This document shows positions 1 through 14,096 of a stretch of 64,000 nt of DNA, piece after piece. The translations under genes were made by a program, and so were the position numbers. Numbering within the stretch: the first letter of the stretch is position 1; the number at the start of each line of letters is the position of its first letter. The notes under the pieces were generated by a model. It was not told the DNA's origin, made no database searches, and saw only the letters and a list, made by a program, of their open reading frames with translations. The stretch lies in the NCBI GenBank assembly GCA_963513935.1, contig OY740768.1, positions 34,098,216 to 34,162,215 on the forward strand, written 5' to 3'. The DNA is from Aphrophora alni (Eukaryota > Arthropoda > Insecta > Hemiptera > Aphrophoridae).

Positions 1-757
1 TCCACCTTAAAAGTCTACCATGTGTCAATTTACAATTTCTTAAAAAATTATTGCTTCATGATCTGATCTTATGGTTATTTGATTTCCTAAGATATAATTT
101 CTAGGTTTTTTTTGCAGGCAATGACTATACTGAGCAAAATTCCTTTTCTGTGACTGTATATCTTATCTCACTATTCTGTAAACTTCTGCTAGCAAACACT
201 ATGACTGAATGATATCCATTTCTTTCCAACTGATATAAAACTGCTCCTAAAGCAATATCCGATGCATATGTATTTAAATAAAATGGTTTCTCAAAATTTG
301 GGAGTTGTAAAACTACTGTTTCTAAAAATACCTTTTTTATTTTCTCTTATTAAATTTGATGACATAAAATGATTTATTACCAATACCAAATCCCCTATTT
401 TTAATTTAATTGGTTTAATTTTTTTTTTTTATCATGTAATTTCTTTCTTTGATTTGCCCTTAACCTTAACACTTTTTTTTCTAACCACTAATTTCTTTAT
501 TATTTTTTTAAAATTTGACTAGGTGGAAATTTACATAATTCTTTATTAATTCCTTGAAGTTCTTGTTTTTCTTCATACCATAATTCTGATTCTTCTTTAA
601 AATATTTTCTTAGATAGGTTAATTTTATAGCCAATTTTCCACCCTTTATTATATTATAAAATTCTGTTATGATTCTATCATTTACCATACTCCCATCTAC
701 AAAAATATTCTGATTCAATTGTCCTTGTTCTATAAATCCCTCTCTAATTTTACTCAT
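1..757 (-). pseudogene. Ty3/gypsy pol fragments: RNase H and integrase tail
   Basis: Read on the minus strand, about 350-1 encodes EKIKKVFLE, LPNFEKPFYLNTYASDIALGAVL and YTVTEKEF, then CKLTHGRLLRW, the connection/RNase H part of a Ty3/gypsy reverse transcriptase with frameshifts. About 757-360 encodes KFPPSQILKK, RANQRKKLHDKK and KIGDLVLVINHF, resembling the carboxy-terminal part of a gypsy integrase. The integrase piece lies 5' of RNase H in reading direction, the reverse of normal pol order, so the copy is rearranged or two copies abut. Protease and the RT palm are absent. The element is dead. Confidence 0.72.
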
Positions 758-949
758 AAAATCCTTTTAAAATTGTACAGTCATATCACAAATTTGTTTA
801 TCTACATCACTCTTAAAATTTAACATTTCCTTCTTTTCTAATTCTTACTGTTTCTCTACATCAGAATCTAAATGTATAATTTTTCTTCAGTTTTTCTAAC
901 TTTACCTCAATACTACCTAACCTATTATTCATGTAATCTTTAACTTTTA

Positions 950-1321
950 TTACCTAAATTCCACCCCACTATTTACTTTCTGTTCTAAATCTTTCAAATT
1001 ATTTTCAACATCTACTTGATGACTTATCAATTTTTCTTTAAGATTTATTTCTACACCGTTTTGTTCTAATTTACTCATCAATAATTTGAACATTCGCACC
1101 ACACCCTCATCTTTATTTATTTGACTACTTTCACTAAACCCTTCAAAACTCTGATCTACCCTACTATCATTCTGATGATCCTTATCTTCTAAACTTACAA
1201 TTTCTTCTATGTTATCTTCCATCATATTTGGTGTTAATTCAAAATTTTGTCCACACTGTGTAAACAATACTTCACTTAATTCTAAATTTAAAGAAGTTTG
1301 TGTTGCATCTTTATTTTCCAT
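950..1321 (-). pseudogene. LTR-retrotransposon gag, amino-terminal part
   Basis: A 123-codon open frame begins at 1321, about 280 bp inside an LTR-like sequence on its 5' side. The protein is acidic in its first half (NMMEDNIEEIVSLEDKD), then has a coiled-coil-like stretch (MFKLLMSKLEQ, KEKLISHQVDVENNLKDLEQKV). I see no zinc knuckle. Position, strand and the pol pieces downstream suggest the start of gag; sequence alone would not prove it. Positions 758-949 contain an AT-rich, stop-filled continuation of the same frame direction. Confidence 0.5.
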
Positions 1322-1598
1322 TTCAATTTTATTTGAAATTTAACTCAAAATTTTATTAACTCAACCTATTATTACCCTAACCTTTAAACCTTTAAGTCAG
1401 TTTATTTAAAAAAATTTAAAATTATTTTTATTAATAATACTTAACATTCAAATACTCTTACTTTTCATAGATTCTGTATTTTTTCTTTATACATTCTCCA
1501 AATTTCGACTTAAGTTTATAAATAAACAATTCGCCCCACATTGTTGAGCTATTTTGTAATAGTTTGATTTCTACCAGCTAACTCTGATTACATTTTAT

Positions 1599-2300
1599 TG
1601 TGGTGATTATATTTTTTAAGTTGGGCGCCATTTTGTAACCTTTATTACGAAAACAAAATAAAAATAATGAAAAAGAAATACTCTTGAAGAAAACATAGAA
1701 AATTTCTAATTGGGTCGTAAGTTCTTTAATATAGTGTACTCTGGAGAATTTCAAATAAAAATACAGAATCCAATTTTCAGAAATGTACATTTAGTTAAGA
1801 AAAATATTATAGATTGCATACAAGTTAAAATATTTCCTTCAATATAAATCAAATAAATCATCACATTTTTTATAACATCATAAAATTATAATTCATCCAT
1901 ACTTAATTTATAATTAATTTTGTGGTTGCAACCTAATTCAAAATAAATATCTTTCATATATAAAAATGCAATATACTCAAAATTACAATATTTTTATATT
2001 ACCAAATTTCTTTTACTAAATACTTATTCTTTAAACATCAAATCTAATAAAGTCAACTCATGAATGTTTTTTATCACAGTTTATAATCATTATTTTTTAA
2101 AAACACATTTTTCTCTTATTTGAAACTACGTAAAATCTCTGAAAAATTCCTATCCAAAATTTGTGAATAAAATGTAAGTTCCAGTTATTTTTATGTTTAA
2201 GTTTTACAAAAAAGTAGATAAAAATATTATTTTTTTTGAAATTTTTCGAGTTAATTACTCAAACACTATGAAAGATATTTTCGAATTGAAAACACCATAG
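1599..2300 (-). mobile_element. LTR family A copy 1 (partial)
   Basis: The segment shares landmarks with the other family A LTRs in this window: TTGGGCGCCA at 1621-1630, GGGTCGTAAGTTCTTT about 90 bp on, GTGTACT, and a GGTTGCAACC block near 1923. It lies directly upstream of the minus-strand gag. The right boundary is uncertain; recognisable similarity fades before the tandem repeat at 2311. Confidence 0.6.
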
Positions 2301-2310
2301 TAAAATTTGA

Positions 2311-2460
2311 ACTAGGAGCTGGAGAACAGCTTCTAGAGATCCAGTTCCTAGAAGGAGAACAACTCTCTACACAGCTCCTAGAAGGAGAACATCTCTTGAT
2401 CCAGCTCATAGTGGAAGAACATCTCTAACCAGCACCAGGAGGAGAGTCATCTGCAATCAT
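2311..2460. repeat. Short tandem repeat, about 30-bp period
   Basis: Four to five decaying units of the type CAGCTCCTAGAAGGAGAACA, followed by TCTCT, occur in a row. The following 2461-2830 has no gene; it contains CTATAAATA (2740-2748) and GAATAAATATTCGC (2778-2791), which look like a promoter and a polyadenylation signal of a transposon LTR, but I cannot bound an element. Confidence 0.6.
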
Positions 2461-2830
2461 CTTTATGCGATCAGCACTATACCAATAGTTTTATTGGAAG
2501 CGACCTGGCATTTCAAATTGTATAGCAAGATACAACAAACAGCCACACTGATTCAAACTTGGACTTCATCTTTAAACTTTTCGACTGCAAGATCATTCAA
2601 CTTGATCAAGATCTTTAATCATTCAACTTTAACAACAGCACAACCGATTTCAATGAGGACTGCTAGCTGACATCAACTAGACTTCAACCTTCACCAGAAC
2701 AACTGTAATCAGTCTTGCCTAACATGAGCCAAAAACAGCTATAAATATGTTTACAAGGTACCACAGTTACGTTCTTGAATAAATATTCGCTTTGAATTAA
2801 AAATAATAATTAAAAAAACTTTCTGGGGAA

Positions 2831-3079
2831 AATTATCAATTTTAAATTCTTTTTTATTTTATATATGTACTTCTTAAAGTCAATGTGTTTTTAATTTTAA
2901 AGTAAGTTTGATTTTAATATTTAGTAAAGATATATTCATTTTAATAATAATTAGATAAATAATAGTCATTGATATTTACGTTGAAATTTTGTAATATGTT
3001 TTAAAGTTCTTTATTTCTTTATTTTGAATTAAAAAAAATTTTTTCTAAAATTTTGTTCATCAAGGAAATTTTGTCAACA
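2831..3079. other. AT-rich DNA, no gene seen
   Basis: The stretch is very AT-rich with many stops in every frame, and I recognise no repeat family. Confidence 0.5.
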
Positions 3080-4511
3080 GCCGTGAATGGTTTAAGTAAC
3101 GATGGTGTGCATGATTTGACCTGCAGATTTCATTAAATCAGTTCAGAGGACTGATCACCTTCTGAACTTGATTTCTTGATAACAATATGTACTTCTCTGG
3201 TTTCATCCAGAGATATTCCTCAGTTCCATAGAAATGTTCAATATCCTTTCCGGTCCCAAGCTATCCCTCCGTTTAAACATCAAGGTCATCCTGGACTTAA
3301 TCCCCGCGTATTACCTCCCTTAACCTCCCGAGGTAGTTCAACCCCATTTAAGTCTCAGGGTGACCCTAGCTTACTCTACAGAGTACTTGCACCTCCCTTA
3401 ATCTCCCAAGGTGTTACTCCATCTATATCCTAAGGTTTTCCCACCGCTAAAAACCTTAGATGTACAATATCAGGTCATGTACACTGATGTCGCCTTTTTT
3501 ATTTTACGTCAAGCTCTTTCTCTCCTGGGTGCTACCCCGATTCCGTCATTCGGCGGGGGAGAGCTGTGACGTTTTAACAAATTTAAGTCTAATAATTAAC
3601 CGTCGAAAGAGGCTACACCCTAGCGGGGTCAGTTAAGCAGTATGGAATGTTGTCCTATCATGTGCCCTGGTTTAACTGAATTTTGTGGCATGCCCCTCTG
3701 GTTGCTTCAGAACTCAACCCCACCTCCGTTTTTCGCGGGGGGAGAGCTGTAGCGTTTATTTAAATCCGCCACACATTTTTATTTAAAACAACCAAAAAAA
3801 ATCCCAATCATGCACATAGCTTAAACATCCCTCGAGCCTGAGGCAAGTAGATAAAAACACGGCCAAAGGCAATCTACAGAACCGCCAGCTGATCGAGCCT
3901 AGCGCATGCGTCGTTAGTCTCTCTTCGGGACAAAATTCCTGTCTTGCAATATGAGTCATGTAGTGAGCTACACGTTTTTCTTATTTCTTGAAATCTTTGT
4001 TAAAAATTTTAAATGTCTTGTGAAAAGTGTTTAAAAGGAAATCATCCATTAACAATGTTAAAGTAGCTCATACATGCGTGTTTTCGGCTAACCACTGTTA
4101 AAAAAAAAAGAAACATCTTGAAAGTGAAAAGTTACAAGCTTCGCGATGCCGTCCTAGCTTCACAAAATTTAAAGGCTGCCATTCTATGTGATCCAGGTAA
4201 TAAAAAAAAAATCATTTCATTTAGTAAGATAAATTTCAAAGAGAGAAATATCCATAGTCTGAGTTCACTATCTAAGCATTCTTTTCCTTCAATGACTAAA
4301 GTCTGTTAAATAATTAGTTTTATTTCTGTTTAAAAATTATTGTCTGTTTTAATTATTAAAATGTGTTTAAATCTGTGTTTAATTTGATTGTAAATGGTTT
4401 ACTCAGTTTTTTGTCTTTTTTTTACTTTGGATATTTAGGCTGACACGTACCACCCAAAAAAAACGGTCCACCACGCGTCTTTTTTTTCATCACAAACGAG
4501 GTGGCACACAA
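3080..4511 (+). mobile_element. 5' untranslated region of the Jockey-like element
   Basis: This stretch is clearly more GC-rich than its surroundings and lies directly upstream of the gag-like frame. It contains a 75-78-bp tandem repeat between about 3225 and 3430 (translated it reads PF-x-x-QG-x-P-x-L-x-x-RVL-x-PPL repeated). It also has two copies of a GGGGGAGAGCTGT block (3555 and 3740). The open frame at 3176-3433 is a by-product of the repeat. The left boundary is not certain. Confidence 0.5.
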
Positions 4512-5979
4512 TGGACAACAATCTTTCGAGTAAGTAATCTGGCTGAGAGGCTAGAGAAAGAGGCTGGCCCCTTGGATTCTGTCGAGGGCCAACTATTGCT
4601 ACAAAACAATCCGTTCCTAAAAAGTTCTACAACAACAAGAACCCCGCCTCAAGCTCAAATTATTAGGAATTGTGAAGAAGAAAATGCAGAGTTGCTGGAA
4701 AGAAAGTTGAACTACTAGTCAAGGGACTAAGCAGTAAGGTTATGAAGTTAAAAAAAGAAAATTAGGCTCTGAAAAGTGGGCACAATGAAAACCCAATACA
4801 GAGTAATAACGTAGCTGGAACTACAGAGTATGGGACAGACGAAGATGAGCTAACCAAAGAGACTGAATGGTTATTTGAAAAGAGAAGACCAAATAAAAAA
4901 CGGCGAGCCGAGTTTTCACCCGAACTAGACCAAGTGAAAACTGGAAACGGCTCAAATCAGTATAGTAAAACGGAAAAGATAATAAAAGAAAGACCGCCTC
5001 CCCCAATCAATGTTTGCGGAATAAAGAATCACGTAACAGAGCAATCCCTGATGAAGTCAATCACAGATAAAGAGTAAAAGGTTGTCTTATTAAATAATAA
5101 TGTCTGGAAAATTAATGTGATGGACCCAGACACTTACCGAGCGCTAGCAAACAAATTGACTAAAGAGAAATATGAGTGGTTTGTGTATGAAAGCAAACAG
5201 GACATGCCGTTAAAAGTAATGGCATGAGGACTGCACCCAACATGTGTGATTGAAGAAATAATAGAAGACCTGCAGCCTAAAGGGTTTAATATAGTGGACG
5301 CTGTCAACACCCTAAGGAAAGAGAGGTAAACAGACGAACTTGGAAATGAAAATGTTATCAAGAGAGGCCTACCACTGTTTATGCTAACATTCAGCAATAA
5401 AGAAAAGGTAGATAATATATATAACATTAAAACAATTCTCAATATGAAAGTTAAAATAGAACCCTTGCGGAAAACAACGGACTTCATACCGCAGTGCAAG
5501 AAATGTCAAGGATATAACCACACCCAAAGATACTGTAGAAAGAATCACAAGTGCGTGAAACACGCTGGAAAACATGAACGGGCAATTGCGTGGTGAAACG
5601 AGATACACCCCCTAAATGTGCAAACTGTGGAGGTCAGCACCCAGCCAATTACCGCGGATGCGAGGTAGCCAAGCATCTGCAGAAAATACGAAATCAAAGT
5701 AAAAAACCACAAAATAGGTACTCTGCCTCAAAAAAAACTACAACTGCAAGACGAAAATGAGGATAAAGATCCTAAATTGTATTTGAGCACAGTGAGGAAA
5801 TTGACACCGGAAGAAGTAAAGGGCAGCAGCAATACAGTAACACTTAAAGATATCCTGGGAAGATTAACCATGTTGACTGAAAGAGTAGAGGAACAGAAGG
5901 AAATAGATAAGAAGATATTCGCAAAGCTCCAGAACCTGGAGACAAGAATGAACAAAGCGAATAAAAAGGAAATAAAATG
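4512..5979 (+). pseudogene. Jockey-like ORF1 (gag-like), decayed
   Basis: Across several frameshifts and stops the + strand encodes LAERLEKEAGPLDSVEG, then KRRPNKKRRAEFSPEL. A region similar to the PRE_C2HC domain of Jockey gag proteins follows (INVCGI, YEWFVYESKQDMPLKVMA, GLHP, LQPKGFNIVDAVN), and then zinc knuckles CKKCQGYNHTQRYC (about 5500-5545) and CANCGGQHPANYRGC (about 5618-5662). The protein normally binds element RNA in a ribonucleoprotein particle. The last frame ends with a TGA at 5978-5980 that overlaps the ATG of ORF2. Confidence 0.8.
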
Positions 5980-8479
5980 AAAAACACAATTAAAATAGCC
6001 ATTTGGAATGCTAACGGCCTTTTACAACGTATCCCGGAGCTTGAATTGTTCCTCAATAAAGAGAAAATAGACATCTGCACAATATCAGAGAGTCACTTTA
6101 CAAGTGAGACCTATATTCGAATAAGTGGATATCTTTGCTACCATTCCAACAGAATAAGGGGAGGGTCCTCTATCCTAATAAAACAACACCTGAAACATTA
6201 GGAGGACACCAAAATCAAAGAGGAAGCTATGCAAGTTGCAACTGTCAATGTGGAACTTGGTAAAAGTAAGCAATTCACTGTGTCGGCTATTTATTGCCCG
6301 CCGAGACACATAATTAAGAAAGAAAATTACATCACTTTGTTTAGATCTCTGGGGGACAAATGTATTATTGGAGGGGATTTTAATGCCAAGAACACATATT
6401 GGGGATCAAGACTTACTACGGCCAAAGGTAAAGAGATGCTTGCAGCTAGTCAAGAATGTCAGTGCAGTTTTTACTTTGACGGGAAACCGACATTCTGGCT
6501 GTCTGATACTAACAAAATTTCAGATCTAATAGACTTCTTTGTGACCAAAGGAATTCCAGATAGATATATGGAGGTTGAAAACCACGAAGGGTTGTATTCA
6601 GATCATACCCCTGTCGTCATGACCATTAGTGACATAATTATCAAGAAAGACAACACAGTGAGACTGTCAAGCAGCAGGACTAACTGGGAGTACTTCAGAA
6701 AGGTGTTGGAGGATAATATAAAGATTCAGGTACCATAAAAACACCATATCAACTGGAAGAAGAAACTGAACTGCTTATAGAAACCATAGAGCGAGCAGCA
6801 TGGGCAAGTATACCGGCCGAGCAAGATAAAAGGACGGCTGACATTTACTATCCAGTTGAAGTAAGACAACTTTAACGAGTTCGGTTAAAGAGGTTAAAAA
6901 CCAAACAATAAATAATTACCTAGAAAACATAACAGCAGAAAGAGACACTGACTACTCTTTGTGGCATACCATGAAGGGAATCAAAAAACCTATATAGTAT
7001 ATAATATCACCAATAAAAATAGACGTTAAAACCTGGGCTAGAAGTGCTCAAGAAAAATAAAACTTTTTGCTGATCACCTGGAGCAAATTTTTCAACCCCT
7101 ACCCAGGCAAACGACAGATGAACACCTGCCTAAAGTAATCAAGGTAGATAAACAAAAAATAAGACCGGTAACACTTCAAGAACTAAAAGACAAAATTATA
7201 ACCGACTTGAACCCTAAAAAAGCTCCGATATATGATTAGGTTACCGGACAGATAGTCAAAGAACTACCAGAGAAAGCCTTGAGGAAATTGTTGTGCATTG
7301 TCAACGGAACCTTCAGGCTGTAGCACATCCCCAGGCAGTGGAAAGTAGCGCAAGTTATCATGCTACCCAAACCGGGTAAACCACTATATAAGAAAACGTC
7401 ATACAGACTGATATCGCTACTGCCCGTACTCTCTAAACTATTTGAAAAGCTTCTCCTGAAAAGACTCAAGGGAATCATAAAAGACAGGAAGCTTATCCTT
7501 TGCACACCAGTTTGGATTTCGAGCAAATCACTCTACCGTGGAACAGGTTCATAGAGTGGTGGAAGTAATAGAGGAAGCACTAGAGAAGAAAAACGTTTGC
7601 TTAGGAATATTCTTGGATGTGGCCCAAGCATTTGATAGAGTATGGCACCGTGGACTGGAATATAAAATAAAACGGGACCTATCTGAGTAAAACATATTTT
7701 CGCGATCAGCATTTTAAGGTTAAATATTAAGATGCCTACTCCAGGATCAAAAGAATTAATGCAGGGGTGCCACAAGGAAGCGTGCTTGGCCCAGTCTTGT
7801 ACCTATTGTACACCGGAGACATTCCAGACAGCCACGATGCCACATTAGCAACCTTTGCTAAGGACACGGCGATTCTAAAAATGGGAGATAATATCTTGGA
7901 GGCCACTGAAAAACTTCAAAGAGCTACCAATAGTATGAGTAAATGGACCAAGAGATGAAGAATAAAGCTTAATGAAATGAAATCTGTCCACATTAACTTT
8001 ACTAACACGAAGTTTGAACATACCACCATATTATTGAATGAAAGGCAAATAAAATGCATAAACACAGCCAAATATCTAGGAATGATCCTGGATACCAAAC
8101 TCCGGTGGAGGGAGCATGTAAAAACAAAAAAGGAAGAGCTAAATCTCAAGTTCAGGAAAATTTACTGGTTAACTCGGTACTAGCTACAAATAACAAACTA
8201 TTGTTATATAAGCAAGTTCTTCGACCAGTATGGACGTATAGTACTTTTTTAAACAAAGTGTTAAGAACTATTGTTAACACACCATGGTACATAAGAAAAG
8301 ATAACCTTCATAATGACCTGGGCATTGAACTGGTTACAGAAGTTATTGGGAAGTTAGCCATGAAACACCGACACAGGCTGGATCAGCACAAGAAGATCGT
8401 GGAAATGTTGTACAACAGAGACCACTTCACCACAATGAGGCTGAAGAGGATGAAGCCAAGGGACCTCTCCAGCCAGTAG
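5977..8479 (+). pseudogene. Jockey-like ORF2: endonuclease and reverse transcriptase, decayed
   Basis: The amino-terminal part is an APE-type endonuclease: IAIWNANGL, SESHF, GGDFNAKNTYWGS and the catalytic SDHTPVV (5977-6640), with one in-frame stop at 6199. The reverse transcriptase follows in broken frames: SYRLISLLPVLSKLFEKLLLKRL (about 7405-7475), CLGIFLDVAQAFDRVWH (about 7600-7650), PQGSVLGPVLYLLY (7770-7810) and TFAKDTAIL (about 7850). The catalytic (Y/F)ADD has become FAKD. The tail (VLRTIVNTPWYIRKDNLHNDL, ending at 8479) resembles the ORF2 end of Jockey elements. The element cannot be active, but copies of the same family occur elsewhere in the window (47626-48064). Confidence 0.9.
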
Positions 8480-8520
8480 GAAATTACTAGTGGGACCGGC
8501 CATTGGGCTGCACCCCCATA

Positions 8521-10811
8521 AAAAATAACTATTTGAAATTAGAATTGCTAGATGAGAAGTCCTCAGTTGCAACATTTAATTTTAAAAAAATTAATGAAAA
8601 ATATATATTTCTCTTATATCTAATATTATATACGTTTTCTTATTATTAACATATTTTTTACAAATCCCTTTGACCATTTAGTACGAATTACCTTCTTTAT
8701 TTATTTGTACTCTTTAATTAATATTATTATTATTATTATTATATTCTATAACAGAATACATTTCCTATTCACTGCCTTGAGTCAAAATATTTTTCTAGTC
8801 AGACCAAAAATGTACCCTATTACATAGTCTTAAATAAAATCATTGTAATAAGGTAATTAAATCAATTTTTGTACTGATATTTTCATTAATTACACCTTCA
8901 GTAATGTCATACTGTCATTTCATAAAATTTTAATTTCTCTTGAATATTTTTTAAATGATGACACTTTATTTTTTCTTGTGTCCTTATCAAATCATTTACA
9001 GAGATATTCTATCAAAAATAGAATAAAAAAATAAGATTTGGTAAAATTTAATGTAAAAAAAAATGTTAATAACAAATGGTTCAAAGTGTAGAATATATAT
9101 TTGTTATTCGAACAAATAGAACAAATGGTTCAAATATATAAATTAACCCAAAATTTATTTCAAATAAATTTCATGTAAAAAATGTAACCAAATGTCAAAT
9201 TGGTAACAAGAGTTTACTATAATTATAAATGAAATTAGTTGACCATTTTGGTCTACATTTTAGTATTTTCCAAATTGCTTGTGAACTATTACATGGGTAC
9301 ATGAACTTATACACTTCCAGGAATAATTAAATAATTAAATAAATACAATAATGCCTTATGAATGCTTTACAATAAGTCTATTACTAAATTATTTATGTCT
9401 AGTAGCAATCTTGTGCCTTAGTATTTAATTATATTTCATTACAGCTGTTTTGGTATAACATATACCATCATCAAATGAAATAACACATTCACACAACCAA
9501 CGGATACACATTGCACAAAAATAAATAAATAAAAAATATTTGGTACTACAGTATAGGTCGAAAATAATATAAAATAAAGTTAAGGTAATATGGCCACATC
9601 TTACTAATGTAAGCTTTCCCACTGCTTGAACAGGGGAAAAAAATCAAGTTTCCCCTCCCTAAATTTAGGATGTCTACAAACTTTGAAACATAGGAACATA
9701 AGATGATACTTTGCTTTGTAAATCCCAGGTATATTCAAAAATATATTTTTTTATGACATATTCAAAATAGCCTAGATTTTATATTATTAATAACTATAAT
9801 TTATTTAGATTACACACCTACATTGTTATTAGATTGAAGATTCAATCTTTCAATGCTCTGGATTTATTCAAGTACCATTAGGATATTGATATCACATATT
9901 CAGTTGAATCAAATCAAACACAAATCACATCACACCACCTACAATGTTATTATGTTTCAATGTTGACAATGCTCTTGACTAGTCAAAGTAAATTTCACAG
10001 CCTTATATAAAATACAGTTTATTTCTTTCGTCTATTTGATTGTCAACTAGCAACATCAGGGTAAGTGGATGGTTTTGTTTCAATTCAGATTATCATAGAA
10101 CCAATCGTTTAAATAAACAAAAGTCATTTGATTGTTTATCGATTTTGTACATTGAGATGAAGTTTTTTTTTTGTTTTTTGTTTTTTAACAAAGGAATACA
10201 TTGTAATTAGAATAAACTAATTGAAGACTGCTTATGTAACTTAGTGAAATTATAGCATTTTAATATAAATGTGGCTAATATTGTAATATCACATAACAAT
10301 ATTTATAAAATCAGCATGAAACTCGTGTAGTAAAAATAACATTTTGAAGTCATAAGATTCCAAAATCTGTATAAATTTTCTTTAAAATTGTTCAAATTTA
10401 GTAAGTTATAACTTGAACATCAGTTTTATTTTACTCCAAGCATGGTCATTACAATCTCTTTTTATAATAAATAAAAAAAAGTTTTTTTCCCTTAAATTTT
10501 CAAAAATAGAACCATTATGGTTTATGATTGTACTAAATTTGTATTGCAATTGATGTAGTGGACTGACTTATTTAAAGTTTGTAATGTTTTATTTTTGTAT
10601 TTTTAGTACAACTTTACTTTATTTCTAATTAAGCAACACCCTTCTACCAATCTTAACAAATATAAATAAATAATAATTTTCAAATTAAAGTAAAACTTTA
10701 ACATGATTTCTTGCAAATAAAACGTTCATTAATTCAAACATGTTTCAACGATAATGTCGGGATTGTCAGTGATGCATGAGGTACACTAATCAAACTGTAA
10801 CATGAAGATGG
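8521..10811. other. Gene-free AT-rich DNA
   Basis: I see no coding region, RNA gene or recognisable transposon. There is a short (ATT)n run near 8720-8742 and several A/T homopolymers. Confidence 0.5.
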
Positions 10812-11437
10812 TGTTAGGAATATGGATTATAAGTTTTTTATAAGTTAGAATTATTGTAAAAACCAAGTTAGCAAAAGTAATACAAACTTGTGTAGAACTC
10901 AGAATGGAAACAGTTATTATGAAAGAAGTGAAAAAGCATTGAAATTCTTACCTTGCAAAGGCAACGTGACATCGCAAGGTATATGATGATATAAAAAGGC
11001 CTAATGGAAAGGATTGGAGGTCTGATATATTGGAGGGGACTGGCTGAGGCCAGAGAGAGAAGGAAGATAGCCAAATCATTGTTGGTGCATAAGACTATTG
11101 TATGAGTAACCAGAGCAGCGATGCCTTAGAGGACTTTAATAAATAAAAGGATGAGCAAACATTGATGTATTAAAGGATCTTGTGATCATTTAAATAGTAG
11201 CATACTTCAAGTAATAATAGTTGGAACCCTTCTGGGTTTATCCTTTAGTTTCTAAAATTCTTTGGAAATAAATAAATAATGATATATGTATTAAGTGTAT
11301 TGAGAATATTGAATTGTTATAATCCATATAATATATAGATAATAATAAATAAACAAAAAGAGTTTTTGTTAGAATTGAACCACTGAAGATTTTTTTTATA
11401 AACAAAGAACCCAGGCCTTAAACCGAATTTCCTAACA
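10812..11437. mobile_element. Solo LTR, family C copy 1
   Basis: The 626-bp segment begins TGTTAGGAA and ends TTCCTAACA, a perfect 9-bp terminal inverted repeat with TG...CA ends. It is flanked by a 4-bp duplication ATGG (10808-10811 and 11438-11441). Its reverse complement matches the copies at 25289-25800 and 29817-31520 in order. It carries about 120 bp in the middle not found in the 25289 copy. No internal region is present, so it is a solo LTR. Confidence 0.88.
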
Positions 11438-12795
<1,358 letters not shown>

Positions 12796-14048
12796 AGGCT
12801 TACCAGATGTCCTTGTTTTTTGTGGACCGTCCTCTTTTTTTACTCTTGTCAGCGGAAATGTTTGCAACTGTAATATGTCTGCAGTTTTTAAACAAACATG
12901 TCCTCAATCATCAATTTGCATAGATAAATTGTATTTTTTGTTTTTATTTAATTCCACTAAAAGAAAAAGAAGGAAACATTGAAGATTCGGGCAGCACGCC
13001 CAACTCTAAAGCGTAACTTTATTTTTATTTAACTTTTTCAGTGCAGCAGTGGGTGACACTCACTCGCTGGGTCTTGACATGCAGAGATAGCTAGTCGCAG
13101 TCTGCCTCCCACCTCTGTCTTGCTTTGCACCTGTCTACTGTTATTGTTGTTTTATAAGGCTAACCCAACTTTATAGTGGGTGTTCAGTGTAGTTTTGTTT
13201 GTGTAGTCATTCAGCTAATATCTCAATGGAGAAGAAAAAGTGTACATTTAAGGATAAACTTAAAAATGAGTTCAAATTTCTAAAGTAAGTTGAGGGTAAT
13301 GAGATGATACAATATCTTGCAACATTTGTGGGGCAGTGTTTTCAATATCTCACAGGGCCATGGAAACATTGAGGACCATGTTGGAACAGACAAACATAAA
13401 AAGGCAGTAGCAGTGTCCACACAAAGAACTTGGACAAATATTTTAAGGACAAATGCCTACCAAATGCAAATGTAGGTAATTTAGATATTGCCACTAAAGA
13501 AGCAGTTTTTGATTTAACACTGCAAAACATGAGCTGGGCTTTAAACAAGAATTTGAAAGCATATTTTTGTCTACACAGACAAAAACAGAAGCAATAATCT
13601 GCAATGTTATTGCTCCTTTTATCCAACAGAGCATCCTCAAGACAATTGGCAAGTGATAAATATAAGAAATGGAGAAGAGTGTAAACTTTTTAACAGTCTC
13701 AGCAGACAGCTTAAACCAAAAAGACATAAATTGGTACCTATAGTGGTTAGGTATTTCACTAAGAAATAGTGTCCAAGTAAAACTGTTGGAAGAATTTAAA
13801 GAACTTCCGGGTGAAAAACCAAATGTTCTAAATGAGTACTTGATGGATATAACAAAGAAGCACTCACTTGATAAAGTTATTTGTTTTTGTGTAGATAACA
13901 CAAACACCAATTTTGGTGATTGTCAAAGTAAAGGGCAACAAAACTTATTTAGGAAACTACAAAATAGTTAAGTAGTGAAACAGTTAATCACTACAAAATA
14001 TAATTGTCAAATGTGTTGCCCTGAATGTTTTGATTACATAAAAGGGGA

Positions 14049-14096
<48 letters not shown>

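Noticed and set aside
3176..3433. Pro-rich 85-codon open frame
   Set aside because: It results from a 75-78-bp tandem repeat in the element's untranslated region; no start context or homology.
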